Origin: JADJRH01 sp046351455
Lineage (GTDB): Bacteria > Myxococcota_A > Polyangia > Polyangiales > Polyangiaceae
NCBI GenBank assembly: GCA_046351455.1
Contig: JAXLYM010000004.1
Location: 248,001 to 312,000, forward strand
Direction of reading: 5' to 3'
DNA: 64,000 nt
Position 1 is the first letter of the stretch. Every line of letters begins with the position of its first letter. A program made the position numbers and the translations under genes. Below the pieces are notes generated by a model. The model made no database searches, was not told the origin of the DNA, and was given only the letters and a program-made list of their open reading frames with translations. Below are positions 43,642 to 51,894 of this stretch, in pieces.

Positions 43642-45342
43642 TCATTTCCCTGGCTTCGGGGCGATCGGGGTCGTGGTCGATTTCGGGGTCGCCGTCGTGG
43701 ACGTCGGGCCCGCGTTGCCGACGAGGAAGCTGAAGTCCGAGAACGTGCTCCCGTTGGTGGTCGACGCGTAGCGATGGCAGTCCGTGCAGGTGTTGTCCTG
43801 CATGTACGTCTCGAGCACGGTGTTGAACACCTTCGTCCCGCCGCCGGAGGTCATCCCGGCCGGCGTCTGCGGCGGGGGGATCGGCGAAGTGGGATCCTGC
43901 GTCGGGCTGGACGACCAGAGGACGTTGATGAGCCGGTAATACTGCCAGACCGAGCCGGGGTAATTCTGGCCGATGAACGCCTGCATCTGCTGATTGAGCG
44001 ACTCTGCGGTGGAGTCGAGCTGGATGCTCCGCGTGACCTGGATCGGCACGGGACCCGGGCAGCCGGGGCCGAGGTCGTACGGAGGCTTGGTGTTGGGCGT
44101 GCAGCCGACCGTGACGGAGACGTTCTGTCCGGCGCCGGCCGTGCTGCCCGGCACGCACGAGGCGTCGACCGTCATCTGCTTCGCCGCGCAGCTCGGGTTG
44201 TTGAAGTTGTATCCGTAGGGCGGAGTCCCGGTGGAGCCGACGGCAGGCGCGTTGTCGACCTGCTCGAACGTGGCCCACGCCCACGTGGGCTGACTCGTCG
44301 TCTTGTGCAGGATGTGCAGCCCCACGAGCGCGAGCGTCGTCGCGCGGCACTGGCCTGTTCCCGGGTCCACCACGACGCCGTCCGTGAGCTTGTAGCGGCT
44401 CCATTTCGCCTTCTGCGCGGGGTCGTTCGCGTCGGGCGCCTCCATCCACGCGGCCTTGACCTCGATGGCGCCGGTCACGGAGCCGTTCGGACAGCTCTCC
44501 CCCGCCGACGTGGAGCAGCCTTTGGGCATCACGACGGGATGCCCCGCGGCGACGAAGGCGGCCTGTTGATTGGAGTTGTAGAGGCCGTCATTGACGACGG
44601 TGTTGTACTCGTCCTGATTGACGCGGACCTCGAACCAGACGTTGGTGCCGTTCTGCGCGCCGAGCCAGTTGGGCGGCGACGTGGCGAGCGCGATGTCGTT
44701 CGGTCCGAAGGGCGTGACCGTGCCTGTCGAGGTCGCCGAGGGCGCCGCGAGCTTGAACCGCTCCGCCGCCGCCTTCGTGGCCTTCGCGGCCGCCGGGGAC
44801 ACCTTCCCCACGCGCTTGAAGGGGCGCATCGCGCGCGGCCGTCCGCCGCCCGGAGCGGGCGCCGTCGTCGGGCAGCCGGACGGAATCGAGGGCTCGGTGC
44901 CCCACGCGGGCGGCTTGCTGCCGTCGGACGGGAACACCAGGTCCGACGCCATGTACGTCTCCCACGCGACAGGGCTCGTGTCCATGGGCGCGCCGAACGT
45001 GCCAGTCCCCGTGGGCCAGTTCAACGACACGAGCTCCGACCAGGCGAAGCAGTCCGCGTTCGATTGAGTGCCGAAGTTGAGCAGATCCGGCGGCACCGTG
45101 GGCCCGAACGTGACCGACGGCGCGCCGAGGCCCGGACACTGGAACACCGGCGCGCTCGTCGTGGAAGGGGCCGGCGCCGGGCTCGGGGCGGCGGTCGCGA
45201 CGAGGACGCCGGGACGCCTCTCCGAGGACGACACCGTCGCTGTGGACGAGCCCGAAGAGGGATTGTTGCCCTCGCCCGCGCACGCAGCCATCACCATACC
45301 GTGGACCACGGAGAGGAGGAGGACGGGAGTCGTTCGGCGCAT
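43642..45342 (-). CDS. Monoheme c-type cytochrome lipoprotein A of the oxidase cluster
   Basis: 566 residues. A lipoprotein-like signal (MAAC, Cys about 20) and a Ser/Thr/Pro linker are followed by a conserved body containing DCFAWSELVSLNWP, PVAWETYM, PPNWLGAQNGTNVWFEV, GAIEVKAAWM, LVGLHILHKT, WATFEQVDN and SVWQYYRLINVLWS. A single heme motif CTDCH lies near residue 517, about 45 residues before the end. The body matches almost motif for motif the protein at 49113, so the two are paralogues. I recognise the general pattern as cytochrome c-like proteins of unknown function. First gene of the minus-strand oxidase operon, sharing a 271-bp divergent promoter region with 45614. The ATG at 45342 is chosen because the signal starts there. 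Confidence 0.8.
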   Translation of the reverse strand: MRRTTPVLLLSVVHGMVMAACAGEGNNPSSGSSTATVSSSERRPGVLVATAAPSPAPAPSTTSAPVFQCPGLGAPSVTFGPTVPPDLLNFGTQSNADCFAWSELVSLNWPTGTGTFGAPMDTSPVAWETYMASDLVFPSDGSKPPAWGTEPSIPSGCPTTAPAPGGGRPRAMRPFKRVGKVSPAAAKATKAAAERFKLAAPSATSTGTVTPFGPNDIALATSPPNWLGAQNGTNVWFEVRVNQDEYNTVVNDGLYNSNQQAAFVAAGHPVVMPKGCSTSAGESCPNGSVTGAIEVKAAWMEAPDANDPAQKAKWSRYKLTDGVVVDPGTGQCRATTLALVGLHILHKTTSQPTWAWATFEQVDNAPAVGSTGTPPYGYNFNNPSCAAKQMTVDASCVPGSTAGAGQNVSVTVGCTPNTKPPYDLGPGCPGPVPIQVTRSIQLDSTAESLNQQMQAFIGQNYPGSVWQYYRLINVLWSSSPTQDPTSPIPPPQTPAGMTSGGGTKVFNTVLETYMQDNTCTDCHRYASTTNGSTFSDFSFLVGNAGPTSTTATPKSTTTPIAPKPGK

Positions 45343-45514
45343 GTTTCTAGCGAAGAGCACGCCTCGTGCCGCGGCGCCGAGCAGCGCCCACGAACATCGA
45401 TGTGCGTCTTTTCGCAAACCTGGAGCGCCGCGCGGCGGGCCTTCGGATCGCGATCGCTGGCAGACTGGCACCCAGGATCCGGCAAATTGTGCCCGAAGGG
45501 AACAGATTGTAACC

Positions 45515-45541
45515 CGGACAGCGCACAACCCCTCGTATACT
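45515..45541 (+). promoter_or_regulatory. Possible -35/-10 promoter for the plus-strand unit
   Basis: TATACT at 45536-45541 is a near-perfect -10. CGGACA at 45515-45520 is a weak -35 with a short 15-base spacer. It would give a leader of about 65 bases to the ATG at 45614. Confidence 0.3.
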
Positions 45542-45613
45542 AACCAGGCATGAGTCTTGATGGAGGGGACAGCGCGAGGACGCAGGGGCCGCGTTCAACG
45601 CCGGAGGTGCTAG

Positions 45614-48600
45614 ATGATCTCGACGACGTCACCGTTGATCCGTCAGTTCTGGACGCCAGCTCACCAGCAAGATTTCAAGGACGATCCGACAAAGCAGTCG
45701 GCTCTCGACGCTCTCTGGACCTCCAACCTCGACGGGTTCACGCAGCAGGGCATCCTCGGCAATCCGTGGAACGCCACGAGCTCGACGAACAACACCGCTT
45801 ACTTCAACCCTCTCACCTACGTCGCGCCGTATACACCCACCGTCAACAGCTACGTCGCCATCCAGTGGAACGCGTTCCCGGGCCGCATCGGAGCCTATTT
45901 CCCGAGCCTTTCGGCCGCGCAGGCCCAGGAGCTGGCCGACACAGGCTATTACCGCACGGACACCGGAGAGACGGTCACGTTCGGCACCATCCCGGCGAGC
46001 CCGTGCGCCCCCGTCCCGACCGACGCCGTCCCTTATGGCCCTTACGGCCCGCGCGGCTGGCAGGACGAATACTGCGAGTGGAGCGTGACCCGCAACGACA
46101 AGGGCCAGATCACGCGCGTCGACATCACGTGCGAGAACCCGGAATACTGGAACTCTCTCTGGCGCATCGACCCGCAGCGCGTCTGTGATCTCTACCGCAG
46201 CACGCTCGGGAAGACGCAGATCGAGCTCGCGGATCTCTACCTCGTCGACCGCGTCGGCGCGCCCGTCATCGACCCTTCGACCGGCCTCCCCGCGTACAAC
46301 CCGCTCAACAAGTGGAACGCGGGGCCGATCTCCACGGCTTCGGCCGGCGGCGCGATGCACCTCACGAGCACGCCGAACACGCTCCAGACGGAGATCGGGC
46401 TCGCCACCGCCGCCACCGCGCAGCGCAACCCGCCGCCGAACGGCTGGACCGCGAGCACGCTCATCTGCTGCGCGCAGTACGGCCAGATGAACCGCAACAG
46501 CGACCCGAACATCGGCTTCAGCGTCAACTCGACCGTCAAACAAGGCCTCACCGTGACGCTCGCGAACCCGCCCGGGCTCTACATCCAGGCACCCGATTTT
46601 AGCCAGTATACGACCCCGGACGGGACCGACGCGTCGGAGTACTGGACGGTGACGCGCGGCGTGGATTCGCTCCAGGACGAGTGGGGCAACGCCATGCCCG
46701 GCAACTTCATCCTCCACGCGGTGTTCGAGGTGCCGGCGGGCAAGGGATACACGGTGTCCGACATCTCGATCAACGGCGCGAAGATCGACTGGGCGAGCCA
46801 GATCATCCAGACGATCAACATGCACATCATCGCGATGGGGTTCCCCGCGACGCCGCCCGCGCTCGTGAGCTGCGTGGGGACGCCGAACCCCGTCCTCGCG
46901 CAGCCGGAGCAGCTCTTTCATTACGCGCCGTTCAATGCCTATTACGGCACCGGCGTGTCGACCGTGAACTTCGAGATGAGCCTGCTCAGCAACACCACGT
47001 TCGTGCCGCCCGTCGTCGCGGCCGGCTCCACGAGCGTGCCGATGGTGCTCACGTGCGGGACGGTGACGCTGGGGCCGAACGGGGAGCTGCCGACCGTGAT
47101 GTTCACGCTGCCGGACGGGACGACGGACCCCAACATCAAGGCGGTCGCCTCGACCTCGTTCCCGGTGACGTACGCGGTGCCGGGCAACTCCTATCCTTCC
47201 GGCAGCACCGCGCTGTCCCTGGCCGTCACGGTGGGAGCGGGCGCGACGCCGGGCCCGCGCGGCGTGACCGTGACCAACTACCACCAACCGGACGCCGCCG
47301 CGATGCCGTCGATCCTGACGATCGCGGCCGCCGGAAGCTCGCCCGGTCCGAAGGGCACCACGCACCCGACAGCCATGCTGACCGGCACGAATACGGGCAC
47401 GACGACGACGCTCGCGGCCTTCTCTCCCCCGGCGGATCAGGACGATTTCCTCGCCACGGAGAAGCAGCAGCGCCTCGAGTGCCTCGCTCGGTGGAACACC
47501 TATATCGAGGCGTGCACCCAGATCGCGATCACCGGCGATCCCTGGCAAGCGCTGGACGACCAGAATCGAAGCTTCTACTTCGACCAGACGAAGACGCCCG
47601 TCCCGAGCGGCACGTCGGCCGTCGCGATCGAGTGGAACGCCTTCCCCGGGCGCCTCAACGAGTATTACGGCACCTCGGATACAGGCAATCCGAACCCGTT
47701 CCAGCTCGACGACATGTCCCTGGCGGAGCTCGCGGACACGGGCAAGGTGGCGAGCAATCCGGCCTTCGCGAGCGGCTTCCCGCGCATCCCGAGCGAGGTG
47801 TGCCCGGCCGTCGACTGGAAGCAAGACCCCTCCCAGTGGCGCTCCTTCGGGCCTCCGGGGCCGCGCGGCTGGCTCGATGAATACTGCGAGATCGCCGTCA
47901 ACCGAAACACCGCCGGCAAGATCACCCGCGTCATGTTCACGTGCGAGAACCCGGAGTACTGGTTCACGCTCTGGAACGCGGATCCGGCGGCGGTCCTGCG
48001 CATCTACCGCGCTCAGGTGAGCCCCGATGTCCAGCTCGAGGACCTCTATCTGCGGGACGCCAAGGGGAACCCCGTGATGGATCCGGTGAGCGGCAATTAC
48101 GCCTACGATCTGCTCAACAAGTGGAACAAGGGCACCTCCGTGGGCGCGATGCACCTCACGAGCCCGCCCAACACCGTGGGCGCCGAGATCTACCTCGGCG
48201 CGGCGGCCACGATCCTCCGCCCCGACGCGAGCGAGGCGAACCCGCAGAGCTTGATCTGCTGCAGCCAGTACGGACAGCCCTTCCGCAACAGCGATCCTCA
48301 CATCGGCTTCGCGGCGAACCAGATCATCTACAACAACGCACAATCGATGCAGATCACGCTCGCCAACCCGATCGGGCTCTACATCCAGTCTCCGGACTTC
48401 TCCACGTACACGCTGCCGACCAACGCGCCGGCCGGCGCGAAGCCCTCGGATTACTGGACGGTGACGCGCGGGCGGCTCGCGGCGCAGGCCGGGACTGCCT
48501 ATGATCAGATCCTGCACGCGGTGTACGAGGTGCCCGCGGAACAAGGGTTCACGGTGAGCGACATCCAGATCGGCGGCTCCAACATCCAGTGGGGGTCGCA

Positions 48601-49105
48601 GATCCTGCGGACGTTCAACATCGGGCTCGCGGCGCTGGCGATCCCGACGACGCAGACGCGGACGCAGCAGGATTGTCCGTCGGACACGCCTCCTTCGCAG
48701 ACGAACCTGTGGCCGCAGCTCCTCATGAACGACGCTGTCCTGAATGCCTATCTGGGCAGCATGGGCGTCCCGCCGATGCCGCCGCCCGCGCTGCGACAGG
48801 GGCAGTCGTACGACGAGATCACCCTCCTCTGCGCCGGAGAGGCCGCGACCGCGAACATCGTGTTTCCGGACGGCGGGATCTCGGCCAAGATCACGCGCGT
48901 CTACGCCGTGCCGAGCCAGGGGATGACGGCGTTCGTGCTGTCGCTCTCGGTGGCTCCGACCGCGAAATTGGGGCTCCAGCACGTGCTCGTGACCATCCCG
49001 GGCGTGACCGCGGGGCCGCCGGCGCCGGGCATCGTCAACATCGTGTCCGGGACGTGGGCGACAAGCCGCCTCGCCGGCCGAAGGTCCCGCGGAAGGGGCG
49101 CGTGA
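45614..49105 (+). CDS. 1163-residue internally duplicated protein of unknown family
   Basis: Two homologous halves, roughly residues 14-600 and 609-1150. Each half has a large N-terminal module and a smaller beta-sandwich-like module at its end (VMFTLPDG and NIVFPDGG regions). Motifs shared by both: WNAFPGR, GPRGWxDEYCE, ITRVxxTCENPEYW, LLNKWN or PLNKWN, GAMHLTS, LICCxQYGQ, RNSDPxIGF, GLYIQxPDFS, YWTVTRG and FTVSDI or YTVSDI. The invariant Cys in DEYCE, TCENPE and LICC could bind metal or form disulfides. No signal peptide is visible, which is odd for a cluster of exported redox proteins. GGAGGT five bases before ATG fixes the start. Seven bases before the next lipoprotein gene. I do not recognise the family. 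Confidence 0.85.
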   Translation: MISTTSPLIRQFWTPAHQQDFKDDPTKQSALDALWTSNLDGFTQQGILGNPWNATSSTNNTAYFNPLTYVAPYTPTVNSYVAIQWNAFPGRIGAYFPSLSAAQAQELADTGYYRTDTGETVTFGTIPASPCAPVPTDAVPYGPYGPRGWQDEYCEWSVTRNDKGQITRVDITCENPEYWNSLWRIDPQRVCDLYRSTLGKTQIELADLYLVDRVGAPVIDPSTGLPAYNPLNKWNAGPISTASAGGAMHLTSTPNTLQTEIGLATAATAQRNPPPNGWTASTLICCAQYGQMNRNSDPNIGFSVNSTVKQGLTVTLANPPGLYIQAPDFSQYTTPDGTDASEYWTVTRGVDSLQDEWGNAMPGNFILHAVFEVPAGKGYTVSDISINGAKIDWASQIIQTINMHIIAMGFPATPPALVSCVGTPNPVLAQPEQLFHYAPFNAYYGTGVSTVNFEMSLLSNTTFVPPVVAAGSTSVPMVLTCGTVTLGPNGELPTVMFTLPDGTTDPNIKAVASTSFPVTYAVPGNSYPSGSTALSLAVTVGAGATPGPRGVTVTNYHQPDAAAMPSILTIAAAGSSPGPKGTTHPTAMLTGTNTGTTTTLAAFSPPADQDDFLATEKQQRLECLARWNTYIEACTQIAITGDPWQALDDQNRSFYFDQTKTPVPSGTSAVAIEWNAFPGRLNEYYGTSDTGNPNPFQLDDMSLAELADTGKVASNPAFASGFPRIPSEVCPAVDWKQDPSQWRSFGPPGPRGWLDEYCEIAVNRNTAGKITRVMFTCENPEYWFTLWNADPAAVLRIYRAQVSPDVQLEDLYLRDAKGNPVMDPVSGNYAYDLLNKWNKGTSVGAMHLTSPPNTVGAEIYLGAAATILRPDASEANPQSLICCSQYGQPFRNSDPHIGFAANQIIYNNAQSMQITLANPIGLYIQSPDFSTYTLPTNAPAGAKPSDYWTVTRGRLAAQAGTAYDQILHAVYEVPAEQGFTVSDIQIGGSNIQWGSQILRTFNIGLAALAIPTTQTRTQQDCPSDTPPSQTNLWPQLLMNDAVLNAYLGSMGVPPMPPPALRQGQSYDEITLLCAGEAATANIVFPDGGISAKITRVYAVPSQGMTAFVLSLSVAPTAKLGLQHVLVTIPGVTAGPPAPGIVNIVSGTWATSRLAGRRSRGRGA

Positions 49106-49112
49106 CAGGGCC

Positions 49113-50720
49113 ATGAAGAGCCTCTTTGCGAGACCCGGGACGCTCGTGCTCGTGGGGGCCGCCGCGGTCCTCGCGACGGGCGCCTCGGGCTGCTCCGAGA
49201 AGGGGATTCAGGCGCAGCCGGCCTCGTCTTCGACGACGGGGTCGGCCGCCGCGCCGGAGCTGTCGGTGCCTCTCCGCAGCACGATGCTCGCGGCGACGAA
49301 CGCGCCCGACGCCGGCGCCGCGCCGACCAAGCAATGCAGCGGAAACACGCTGACGCTCGGGCCAATCGTGCCGGGGGACCTCGCCTCCGGCCTCAATCAG
49401 CAGGACTTCAACTGCTATGCATGGCAAGAGCTCATCGGCCTCGACTGGCCCTCTGCGTTCCCGAACGGCGGGCCACCCTCGGTGTTCGGGGACCCGGCGG
49501 ACACCGGGCCGGTCACGTGGGAGACGTACATGGATATCGACGAGCTGTTCACCGCGGACGGCTCGCCGCCACCGAGCTGGGGGACGCCGCCGACCATCCC
49601 CGCCGCGTGCCAGAAGCTGCAAGACAAGGCCACAGGCCCTGCAAGACGGACTCGGGCGCTCGCGATGAGCGCCAAATTCAGCGAGCTGATCCAATCGTCG
49701 TCGTCGGCCCAGGCCACGGCGCCGCCGAACTGGCTCGGAGCGCAGAACGGGACCAACCTCTGGTACGAGGTGAAGGTCGATCAGGACGAGTACAATTACA
49801 TCGTCCAGAACAAGCTCTACAGCGCGGATGGTCAGACGGCCTTCTACGCGCAGGGGCCGAGCGCGCGCATCACGCTGCCGCCGGGGGTCATGAAGTTCGG
49901 ACAGACCACCACGCTGGGCGCGATCGAGCTCAAGGCCGCGTGGATGGTCGTCACGGACCCGACGAACGCGAAGTGGACGCGGTACAAGAAGACGAGCGCC
50001 TTCGTGTACGACGCCACGAACGACACGTGCTCCGCGGTGACGACGGCGCTCGTGGGGCTGCACATCCTGCACAAGACATCGAGTCAGCCGACGTGGGTGT
50101 GGTCCACCTTCGAGCAGGTGGACAACGTGCAAGATCCGTCGATCAACGTGGGCACGCCGCCCGCGGGATACAACCTGTTCAACCCGAGCTGCGCGCCGCA
50201 GAAAGAGACGTTCCCGGCGAGCTGCTCCCCGGACGGAAAGACCACGTCGGGCACGGTGGCGTGCGCGGCGAACACGCAGCCTCCGTACAACATCGGCGAC
50301 GGGTGCCCGGCGCCGGTGCCGATCCAGGTCGCGCGGACAACGGCCCTCGACAGCGACGCGCAGGCCATCAACAAGCTGGCTCAGTCGTTCATCCGCGACC
50401 AGTATAGCGCGAGCGTGTGGCAGTATTACGCGGTCGTGAACGTGATCTGGTCGTCCTCGCCGCCGACGCAGCAGCCGCAGAACGCGCCGGTCTCGTTCAC
50501 GTCGCCGCAGCCGCCGTCCGGGGCCATCGCGAACACCACGATGGAGACGTATGCGCAGAGCACGCGCTGCCTCGACTGCCACACATATGCCTCCACCGCC
50601 GACGGGTCCGGCCACGAGGCGGACTTCAGCTTCGCGCTGGGCCACGCGTCCTCGACGAAGCTGCAGTTGGCGCGCGCCGCGAAGAAGAAGGCGAAGATCA
50701 AGGCCCCGAAGAAGCCCTGA
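49113..50720 (+). CDS. Monoheme c-type cytochrome lipoprotein B of the oxidase cluster
   Basis: 535 residues, paralogue of the protein at 43642. The lipoprotein signal ends GASGC (Cys about 27). The body has FNCYAWQELIGLDWP, PVTWETYMD, PPNWLGAQNGTNLWYEV, GAIELKAAWM, LVGLHILHKT, WSTFEQVDN and SVWQYYAVVNVIWS, then the heme motif CLDCH at 486-490, and a Lys-rich tail. One paralogue is in each of the two divergent units, so the pair probably acts with the oxidase and the duplicated protein, for example as electron acceptors at the cell surface. It ends 97 bases before a converging gene, with a family 2 repeat in between. Confidence 0.8.
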   Translation: MKSLFARPGTLVLVGAAAVLATGASGCSEKGIQAQPASSSTTGSAAAPELSVPLRSTMLAATNAPDAGAAPTKQCSGNTLTLGPIVPGDLASGLNQQDFNCYAWQELIGLDWPSAFPNGGPPSVFGDPADTGPVTWETYMDIDELFTADGSPPPSWGTPPTIPAACQKLQDKATGPARRTRALAMSAKFSELIQSSSSAQATAPPNWLGAQNGTNLWYEVKVDQDEYNYIVQNKLYSADGQTAFYAQGPSARITLPPGVMKFGQTTTLGAIELKAAWMVVTDPTNAKWTRYKKTSAFVYDATNDTCSAVTTALVGLHILHKTSSQPTWVWSTFEQVDNVQDPSINVGTPPAGYNLFNPSCAPQKETFPASCSPDGKTTSGTVACAANTQPPYNIGDGCPAPVPIQVARTTALDSDAQAINKLAQSFIRDQYSASVWQYYAVVNVIWSSSPPTQQPQNAPVSFTSPQPPSGAIANTTMETYAQSTRCLDCHTYASTADGSGHEADFSFALGHASSTKLQLARAAKKKAKIKAPKKP

Positions 50721-50736
50721 TTCCTCTGCCCGACGA

Positions 50737-50810
50737 TGCCCACCCCCGGCCGCGCGATCGCGCGTCCGCCCCTCCCAAATCGCTCACTGCGTTCGCGAAG
50801 GGAGGGGAGA
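50737..50810. repeat. Dispersed intergenic repeat, family 2, full copy
   Basis: Reverse-complement orientation to the copy at 29991-30062. It has CCACCCCCGG, a perfect inner palindrome CGCGCGATCGCGCG, and CCCCTCCC with GGGAGGGG arms around a CAAATCGCTCACTGCGTTC-like centre. It lies between converging genes. Confidence 0.75.
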
Positions 50811-50817
50811 CGCCCTG

Positions 50818-51894
50818 TCAGGCATCGCGCTCCAGGCGCTCTGTGTACATCGCGTATCCCGTAAAGGCGATCAGCACCGCGGCGAAGGCGAAGAGGCCGA
50901 TGTACGGGTGCAGGTACTTCATCGCGACCGCGGCGGCGCTCCCCGCGAAGCCGAGGGCCGCGTACGCGCGGCGGACCTTTCCGTGCGGCCATCCGAGCGT
51001 CGCGAGGCGCTGGAAGAGGTGGCGCTTGTGGGGATGGAGCCAGTCCTCGCGGCGCACGATGCGGGCGAACAAGGTGTACGTCGCGTCCCACAAGAACGAG
51101 CCCTGCGCGAGCGCACAGGCCACGAACGGGGCCACGTAGAACGTGGAGAACGAGGAGATCATGCCGTCTTCGGCGGTCGTCACGCGGACCATGTCGATGC
51201 GCATGCCGAAGAGGACCGCGAGCGCGCCGAGGAGGGCGCCCACGAACAAGGCACCTCCGTCGCCCATGAAGATCTTCGCAGGTGGGGAGTTGACCGCGAG
51301 GAAGCCGGCGCACGCCGCCGCGCCGAAGACCGCCACCCACGCGGCCATCGGAGAGCCCCACACGAGGGCGGCCAGCGTCCCGAAGAACAGCACGCCGCTG
51401 CCCGCCGCGAGGCCGTCCATCCCATCCATGAAGTTGTAGACGTTCGTCGACCACACGAGCCAGAGCACCGTGAACGGCGCCGCCGCGTAACCGAGACGGG
51501 CAGTCCCGACGGCCGGCAGCGCGATCTCCTTCACGGAGCCGACGAGGACGACGAAGCCCACCGCGAGCAAGATCTGGATACCGAACTTCCACCTCGACTT
51601 GAGAGGATGGTAGTCGTCGATGACGCCCAGGATGCCGTTCGGGAGCGCATAGGCGCACACGCCGAGCAGCAGTTCATGGCTCTTCTTGCCCTGGATAGAA
51701 TAGAGGGCGGCCGTCGCCGCGGAGACCGCGAACGGCATCGCGAGGCCGCCGCCGCGCGGGGTCGGCGTCTGGTGGAGGCGCCGCGCGTCCGGCACGTCGA
51801 TGCGCGTGAGCTTGCCGGCGTGCCGGATCAAGAACAGCGCGGTCCCGAGGACGGCCACGAAGACCGCGAACGTGAGGCCGAGCTCCGCGTTCAT
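50818..51894 (-). CDS. Polyprenyl-phosphate sugar-phosphate transferase (WecA/WbpL type)
   Basis: 358 residues with about ten membrane helices. It starts lipid-linked glycan synthesis by moving a HexNAc-1-phosphate from a UDP-sugar to undecaprenyl phosphate. Signature segments are VPDARRLHQTPTPRGGGLAM near residue 34, LGVIDDYHPLKSRWKF, the catalytic NVYNFMDGMDGLAAG, KIFMGDGGALFVG and the cytoplasmic HPHKRHLFQRL. These match the MraY/WecA superfamily, and the HPHKRHLFQR loop is the WbpL/WecA-like form. Its start overlaps the stop of the DegT gene by four bases, so it is in one unit with that aminotransferase, which could make the sugar it transfers. Confidence 0.9.
   Translation of the reverse strand: MNAELGLTFAVFVAVLGTALFLIRHAGKLTRIDVPDARRLHQTPTPRGGGLAMPFAVSAATAALYSIQGKKSHELLLGVCAYALPNGILGVIDDYHPLKSRWKFGIQILLAVGFVVLVGSVKEIALPAVGTARLGYAAAPFTVLWLVWSTNVYNFMDGMDGLAAGSGVLFFGTLAALVWGSPMAAWVAVFGAAACAGFLAVNSPPAKIFMGDGGALFVGALLGALAVLFGMRIDMVRVTTAEDGMISSFSTFYVAPFVACALAQGSFLWDATYTLFARIVRREDWLHPHKRHLFQRLATLGWPHGKVRRAYAALGFAGSAAAVAMKYLHPYIGLFAFAAVLIAFTGYAMYTERLERDA

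Noticed and set aside
45343..45613. Sigma-54 promoter from TGGCAC at about 45468
   Set aside because: The required GC element is not at the correct distance.
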